A DNA stretch of 64,000 bases. Origin: Magicicada septendecula (Eukaryota; Arthropoda; Insecta; Hemiptera; Cicadidae). A model generated the notes under the pieces. The model saw only the letters and a program-made list of their open reading frames with translations. It did not search any database and was not told where the DNA came from. Within the stretch, counting starts at the first letter, position 1. Each line of letters begins with the position of its first letter. Where the stretch lies: assembly GCA_034769895.1 (NCBI GenBank), contig CM068375.1, positions 250,583,542 to 250,647,541 on the forward strand, in the 5' to 3' direction. A program made the position numbers and the translations under genes. Positions 59,364-64,000 of the stretch are shown piece by piece.

Positions 59364-59816
59364 GTAATACAGTAAAATAAAATACAGTAATAATAAAACA
59401 CAGTACTGTAATTGTTTCCTATGAAGTGGTGTCCAAATTGTTTTCTCATCTCACAAATCATTTCCCGTCTATAGCGCTGTCCCACTTATTAAGCGTTTAA
59501 ACCACAGTCCCTTGAGGAGCGTATTAACGGGGTTCTACTGTAGTACAAGTATGTTTCCCCACATGAGGAGCGTTCTCGGTATATTAATAACACATCTTAA
59601 ATAGTGCAATAATGAGGGGGTAATGTTCCCCCTTTGTTGTGTCGCGATTGTGGTAGCAATCCCCTCTCCAGCTATTTTTGTTTGTGGTCAACCTATAGTA
59701 AAGAGATATGTTTACCTTAAGATCATCTTATATTTTTTTATTTTACAACTTTCATGCCTTTTGTAGATTACTTTAGTTTTGTACAAAGCTGTAATAAAAT
59801 TGTATTGTTAACATAT

Positions 59817-60343
59817 TGTTACGACATCACAGAATAATCTACATGTTTGTCGAATGTGCCAGAAGAATCTCGATGTAACGCGTGTGGCGTACATGCTTGT
59901 CGACGCATTTTCGAGAGGTTTCTCGAAGGCGCCAGCCGCTCGGACTATGTCAAAGCCGCAGTTAATTACATAGTTCACACGAGCGCTAAGACGCAATTAG
60001 GAAGGTTCTCGTCTGTGAGCGTAGGTATAAATACATGGCGGCAGCGGCCTTAGAGTCAGTATTAGTGCGAATTATTGACCGTGCGGTTCAAGAGTTATTG
60101 TCGGGCAATATTACTGTGCGCGTTCAAGTGGTTATTAGTTAAGAGTGGAATTTTATAATCGGATGGTATAATTGTAATACAATTGTGTTTAATTTTAGTG
60201 GATTGTGTGTGGACAATTTTCATTTGATTTGTTGTAAAAGACAGTGTTGTTAATTACGAACTGTTTAACTGTAAAAACTAAAGGTGTGATTAGTGACTTA
60301 ATTGGTGTCTTGTAATTTGTTTTCCACTGTACCTACGACGATC
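59817..60343 (+). repeat. element D 5' LTR (last 18 bp missing)
   Basis: Matches 61674-62755 of the 3' LTR after removing the insert. GTATAAATACATGGCGGCAG near 60023-60045 is a TATA-type promoter candidate kept in all three LTR copies of the family. Confidence 0.9.
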
Positions 60344-60666
60344 AGTGGATAAGCAAGTATCGACAGATTGATTAGATTGGCCTATCCTGAAGCACCAGAA
60401 GACTTCTGAATAAGGTTTGCAATGCAGACATTTATTGATGAATCGGAGATTGTGAACTTCAGCAAGTGTTACGAATGGCAAGACACCGAAATAGTTCAGA
60501 AGCTCTTGTTCACGCCCTAGAGTTTGAAGCTGCCAAGTCAGCGTCCTGCTACATTAATGGGTTTGTGTCATCACATTGCCGTTAAGATGGGTGCAGAAAA
60601 ACAATGTTGTCGGACAAACAATTCAAAAGTTCAAGAGAGTCGCAATGATTTCAAAAAGACAGACCA

Positions 60667-61668
60667 AAATGTTACAACTGTGGAAAACGTGGTCATCTAC
60701 AGGTAGGCTGTTGGGAGAAGAAGATACTGAGAGAAGAGAGTGATCGCACCAATTGGAGAAGTAAAGTCTCATAACAGCACACAGAACAGTGGTGGATAAG
60801 ACAAGTGGAAACTTGATCGTTAATGGATTTGCGGAAGGTAAACCAACATCATTTACAGTTGACATGGGCGCAACAGTGTCCATTGTGCGCCCTGACTTAG
60901 TCAGCAACCACCAGCTTCTAATATGCTCTTGTACAATACAGACTGTGACTGGAAGCCCCGTCAAGGTGCTAGGAAAGGTAGACGTACGTGTGCGCCTGGG
61001 TCTTCTCGAGTTTAGCCACCAAATGCACGTTGCAGACATTGTCGATGAAGTGATTCTTGGCACAGACATTATGAATGCCTACGGATTCATTGTGGACTTA
61101 AGAGAGAATGTTGTGAAGGTTGGCCAAGAGAAGATAAAGCTTTGCATGGATAAAATGACAGGGTCTACCAACTATTCGATTAAGCGAGTGGCATTAGTCG
61201 AAGAAAAAGTCAACAGGTCTGGTCAAGAGGAACCCTACCTATTGCAAGCGGAAATGGAGGAAGAACTAGCAGACGAAATACAAATAAGTGTAACGACAAA
61301 AGAAGTGACTGGAAAGCTAACTATGGGTGTTGAGACAAAACTCTTGCTTGTTCCTGAGCTGATAGATGTGCCCAAGGGCAAAGTGGCTGAAGATGAGGTT
61401 ACGCAAGAGGTTGTTGACGAGAACCAAACAAACTTGGATCAGCCAGTGGTGTTTAGGTCATCAGTACATGACGCAACGGGAGTGACTCCAGCGAAACTAG
61501 TGGTTGAGCAGAAGACTCGCATTCCTGGGATCGTGATGTTCGGATCACACGAGACTGAATTCGAAGAACGAGAGAATTATCTTTCGCAAGGATGTCCACC
61601 TAGATCGCCTGGTCGAGTATTACTTCAGAGACGGTTTGCCAGTTCGGGACGAACATGCTTAAGGAGGG
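60667..61668 (+). pseudogene. gag end, protease and integrase tail of element D
   Basis: 60670-60711 encodes a zinc knuckle CYNCGKRGHLQVGC (CX2CX4HX4C), the end of Gag. In another frame, open from about 60771 to 61910, comes a retropepsin: FTVDMGATVSIVRPD, where the catalytic DTG reads DMG, then ILGTDIMNAYGF. After a variable stretch the frame reaches SSVHDATGVTPAKLV, a motif near the end of gypsy-type integrases. The final DRLVEYYFRDGLPVRDEHA appears near 61610-61668 one frame away. Everything between protease and the integrase tail has been removed, yet the frame stays open for 373 codons into the LTR. The mutated protease and missing enzymes make it non-autonomous. Confidence 0.85.
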
Positions 61669-61673
61669 GGCAG
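61661..61673 (+). promoter_or_regulatory. element D polypurine tract
   Basis: AAGGAGGGGGCAG directly before the 3' LTR; the same tract is found beside the inverted LTR at 56769-56782. Confidence 0.8.
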
Positions 61674-62769
61674 TGTTACGACATCACACAACAATCTACA
61701 TGTTTGTCGAATGTGCCAGAAGAATCTCGATGTAACGCATGTGGCGTACGTGCTTGTCGACGCATTTTCGAGAGGTTTCTCGAAGGCACCAGCTGCGTGG
61801 ACTGTGTCAAGGCTGCAGTTAATTACGTAGTTCACACGAGCACTAAGACGCAATTAGGAAGGTTCTCGTCTGTGAGCGTGGGTATAAATACATGGCGGCA
61901 GCAGCCTTAGAGTCAGTATTAGTGTGAATTATTGACCGTGTGGTTCAAGAGTTATAGTAGTGATATTATTATTATATATAAAAAACTTTCACAAATGAAC
62001 TTACTTTTGTTCTCACTATCACAAACGTTTCAAGGTGTTGTGCCTCTTCCTCAGTGTGATTAAATACTGAAAGTCATTGTTGCAGAATAACGGTTATGGA
62101 CTATAGGTGTGTGTGGTGGGAATTGATGATGGGAGGGAATTGGCACTGAGGTTCAAATTTTGTGTTTGGATCAATGTATCAAATAGTGTATGTGATCTGT
62201 AATGTACTTGTTCATTTAATATGTTGTTTGGTTGTAATGTGTGATATCTGTATATTTCAAATTTCAAATTTGAACCTCAGTGCCAATTCCCTCCCATCAT
62301 CAATTCCCACCACACACACCTATAGTCCATAACCGTTATTCTGCAACAATGACTTTCAGTATTTAATCACACTGAGGAAGAGGCACAACACCTTGAAACG
62401 TTTGTGATAGTGAGAACAAAAGTAAGTTCATTTGTGAAAGTTTTTTATATATAATAATATTAAAAAAGTGAACAAAGAGGATGAATCAACAAGATATTTA
62501 TAGTGATATTACTATGCGCGTTCAAGTGGTTATTAGTTAAGAGAGGTGTTTTATAATCGGATGGTATAATTGTAATACAATTTATTGTGTTTAATTTTAG
62601 TGGACATTTTATTGCGTGTGAACAATTTTCATTTGATTTGTTGTAAAAGACAGTGTTGTTAATTACGAACTGTTAACTGTAAAAATTAAAGGTGTGATTA
62701 GTGACTTAATTGGTCTCTTGTAATTTGTTTTCCACTGTACCTACGACGATCGAGTAGACCGTAGTAACA
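61674..62769 (+). repeat. element D 3' LTR with nested insertion
   Basis: 1096 bp, of which 61969-62500 is inserted retroposon and 11 bp its target duplication, leaving about 553 bp of LTR, in line with the 5' copy. Confidence 0.9.
61969..62500 (+). mobile_element. palindromic retroposon 2, in the D 3' LTR
   Basis: An 11-bp target duplication TAGTGATATTA flanks it (61958-61968 and 62501-62511). The left arm (to 62160) and right arm (from 62266) are inverse complements over about 190 bp with almost no mismatch, around a 105-base centre. A unique tail of about 38 bases (AAAAAAGTGAACAAAGAGG...) lies between the right arm and the duplication. The right arm has CTGAGGA, a bulged stem AAGAGG/CCTT, then GAAACG, like retroposon 1. 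No protein coding. Near-perfect arms mean the insertion or the palindrome is young. Confidence 0.88.
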
Positions 62770-62773
62770 ATAT

Positions 62774-64000
62774 CATAAAAATACAGTGTAAATATAACAG
62801 TTACTATAGAAAAAATAGAGTGTTTCTACTTACTCACACTTAACAAGCTTATGAGTGCGATCACCATACTGTTTTTATTTATAAAGAAACAATAATAAAC
62901 TGTTAATAATTATATCGTTGTTTGTTTTATAAACTATTAACAAACACTATTTGTTACAATCAGTGTAACACAATAACAAAATATAGTTACAACCTAACCA
63001 ACAAGAAATCTGATGAAATGGAATGTTCAAAGATAAGTAATGTTCTTTCAACTACAATACAAACTAGTTTTTCCAACTTTTTTCAACTCAATTTTATAAT
63101 ATAATAAATATATATTTATATACAATTTATCTATAATATAAAATTAAAACATATTTTATTTATATTTATATATATATATATATACTTTAAAAATGTGTAC
63201 ATTTGACGTGTATAAACTCATAAATATTCCACTATGCTGTCAAAAAGAAGGTTCACACAATTTAAAAAATACTTATGTATACAAACAGAGTGATATGTAC
63301 ACAAGAAAACCAACAATCTGAATGCACCACTGATTTATGCATATATACAGATGTATTATACAAGATAATGATTACACAAAATAAAATCACAGTTTTGACA
63401 TCAAATGCTGGGTAAAACCCAATATGATTCTCATATTGTACGAGCAAATGACATAAACAAAAACATACATTGAACAATAACAAAAAGCTTGCATACACAA
63501 ATACAGTAGCATTTATTTGATAATAACTTACAACGCATATCTAACAGGCAAATTACAATGTACATATATTTACCAGGCAAACTGGACAGATTGGCCCTTC
63601 ATTTTATAACAATGTCATTTATAATGCCACAAACCTCTATATATATGTTTATATCTTTAAACAATATTACAAAAATATCAATTTCAAATAATACTAATAC
63701 TTCAAAATAAATAACCAACCATTTATACTATGTTATGTTATGTTTTAACTTTATCATGCATACACGTGTAATTCATCATATAAATTTTTAACTTGCATTA
63801 TGTACACTATTCTCACACAACACACAGAAAAATATGTCTATGATCCAAATGTCAGTATCCGAATCGGTAATCATCACCAATCCAAATAGCATCACAAGTG
63901 GATCTGTTTTTTAAGATCCACACTAAAAATTGCTTGATTTGTTTTGAATACATGTGATTCTGTACTGTGATACAACCTACAATACTACCACAAAGAGAGT
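62774..64000. other. no gene seen; AT-rich spacer
   Basis: AT-rich to the window end with an (AT)n tract at about 63167-63184. Short frames at 62922-63104 and 63262-63498 show no motif. Confidence 0.5.

Larger units (their letters stand above)
57251..59540 (+). mobile_element. pogo/Tigger DNA transposon, 2290 bp, at TA
   Basis: The left end CAGTAAAACCTCGTATTTACG and, inverted, the right end CAGTAGAACCCCGTTAATACG agree at 16 of 21 positions, each next to TA (57249-57250 and 59541-59542). The interior repeats continue imperfectly. The single gene, with one intron, is described separately. Ends and target are typical of the pogo family. Confidence 0.92.
59817..62769 (+). mobile_element. gypsy-type LTR retrotransposon D, internally deleted
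   Basis: The 5' LTR starts TGTTACGAC at 59817; the 3' LTR starts with the same word at 61674 and ends GTAGTAACA at 62769. A 4-bp target duplication ATAT flanks it (59813-59816 and 62770-62773). The 5' LTR lacks its last 18 bp together with the primer site and most of gag. The interior keeps a zinc knuckle, protease and the end of integrase; reverse transcriptase and RNase H are missing. The 3' LTR is lengthened by a palindromic retroposon. Confidence 0.92.

Overview
The window reads as non-genic DNA from a large, repeat-rich animal genome, most likely an insect or other arthropod. The reasons are low GC, dispersed microsatellites, no recognisable host exon, and a set of transposon families commonly seen in arthropods: gypsy-type LTR elements, Penelope, pogo/Tigger, hAT with a BED finger, a DUF4817-type mariner, piggyBac MITEs, IS630/Tc1 and a MULE with zinc fingers. 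I found no host protein-coding gene, tRNA or rRNA that I would defend. Nearly all long open frames are transposon proteins, mostly broken; the one long intact frame is a 628-residue Gag.

Layout. 1-280: 3' end of a Penelope-like element whose stop codon overlaps a hammerhead-like motif. 4381-4895: a 41-bp minisatellite. 6440-8250 (minus): a decayed multicopy DDE-like gene, cut by an LTR (8274 to about 11340) that itself carries an unexplained 2.2-kb insert. 12351-14749: an hAT element with exact TIRs and an 8-bp target duplication but a dead gene. 16555-20326: a satellite of about 160 bp in two blocks, with an hAT MITE (19201-20028). 21062-25828: LTR element A, with a short broken gag-like gene and no pol. 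26940-27940 (minus): a decayed pogo transposase.

31489-42489 is LTR element B, reduced to its LTRs and a 3' fragment and flanked by a 4-bp duplication. Inside its first LTR sits element C (31932-40333): LTRs over 2 kb, an intact Gag, no pol, and its own 4-bp duplication. 44299-45103: a mariner relic. 46721-47550: a LINE 3' end. 48200-49391: a piggyBac-type MITE at TTAA. 50100-51200: RNase H and zinc-finger remains of another LINE. About 51630-55337: a MULE whose DDE residues survive although its frame is broken; a 237-bp palindromic retroposon is inserted in it. 55663-56946: an IS630-like relic split by an inverted LTR of family D. 57251-59540: a Tigger element with a 69-bp intron. 59817-62769: a deleted gypsy element D whose 3' LTR holds a second palindromic retroposon.

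How the parts relate. Several elements look moved by proteins supplied elsewhere: C has matching LTRs but no enzymes, and the hAT has perfect ends around a disabled transposase. The most novel items are (i) the gag-only, long-LTR element C, and (ii) two unrelated-in-sequence but identically organised palindromic insertions (inverted arms, short unique tail, 11-12 bp target duplication, CTGARGA...GAAA hairpin), which resemble the hammerhead-bearing ends of Penelope elements. All positions and matches were read by eye; no alignment or database search was run.
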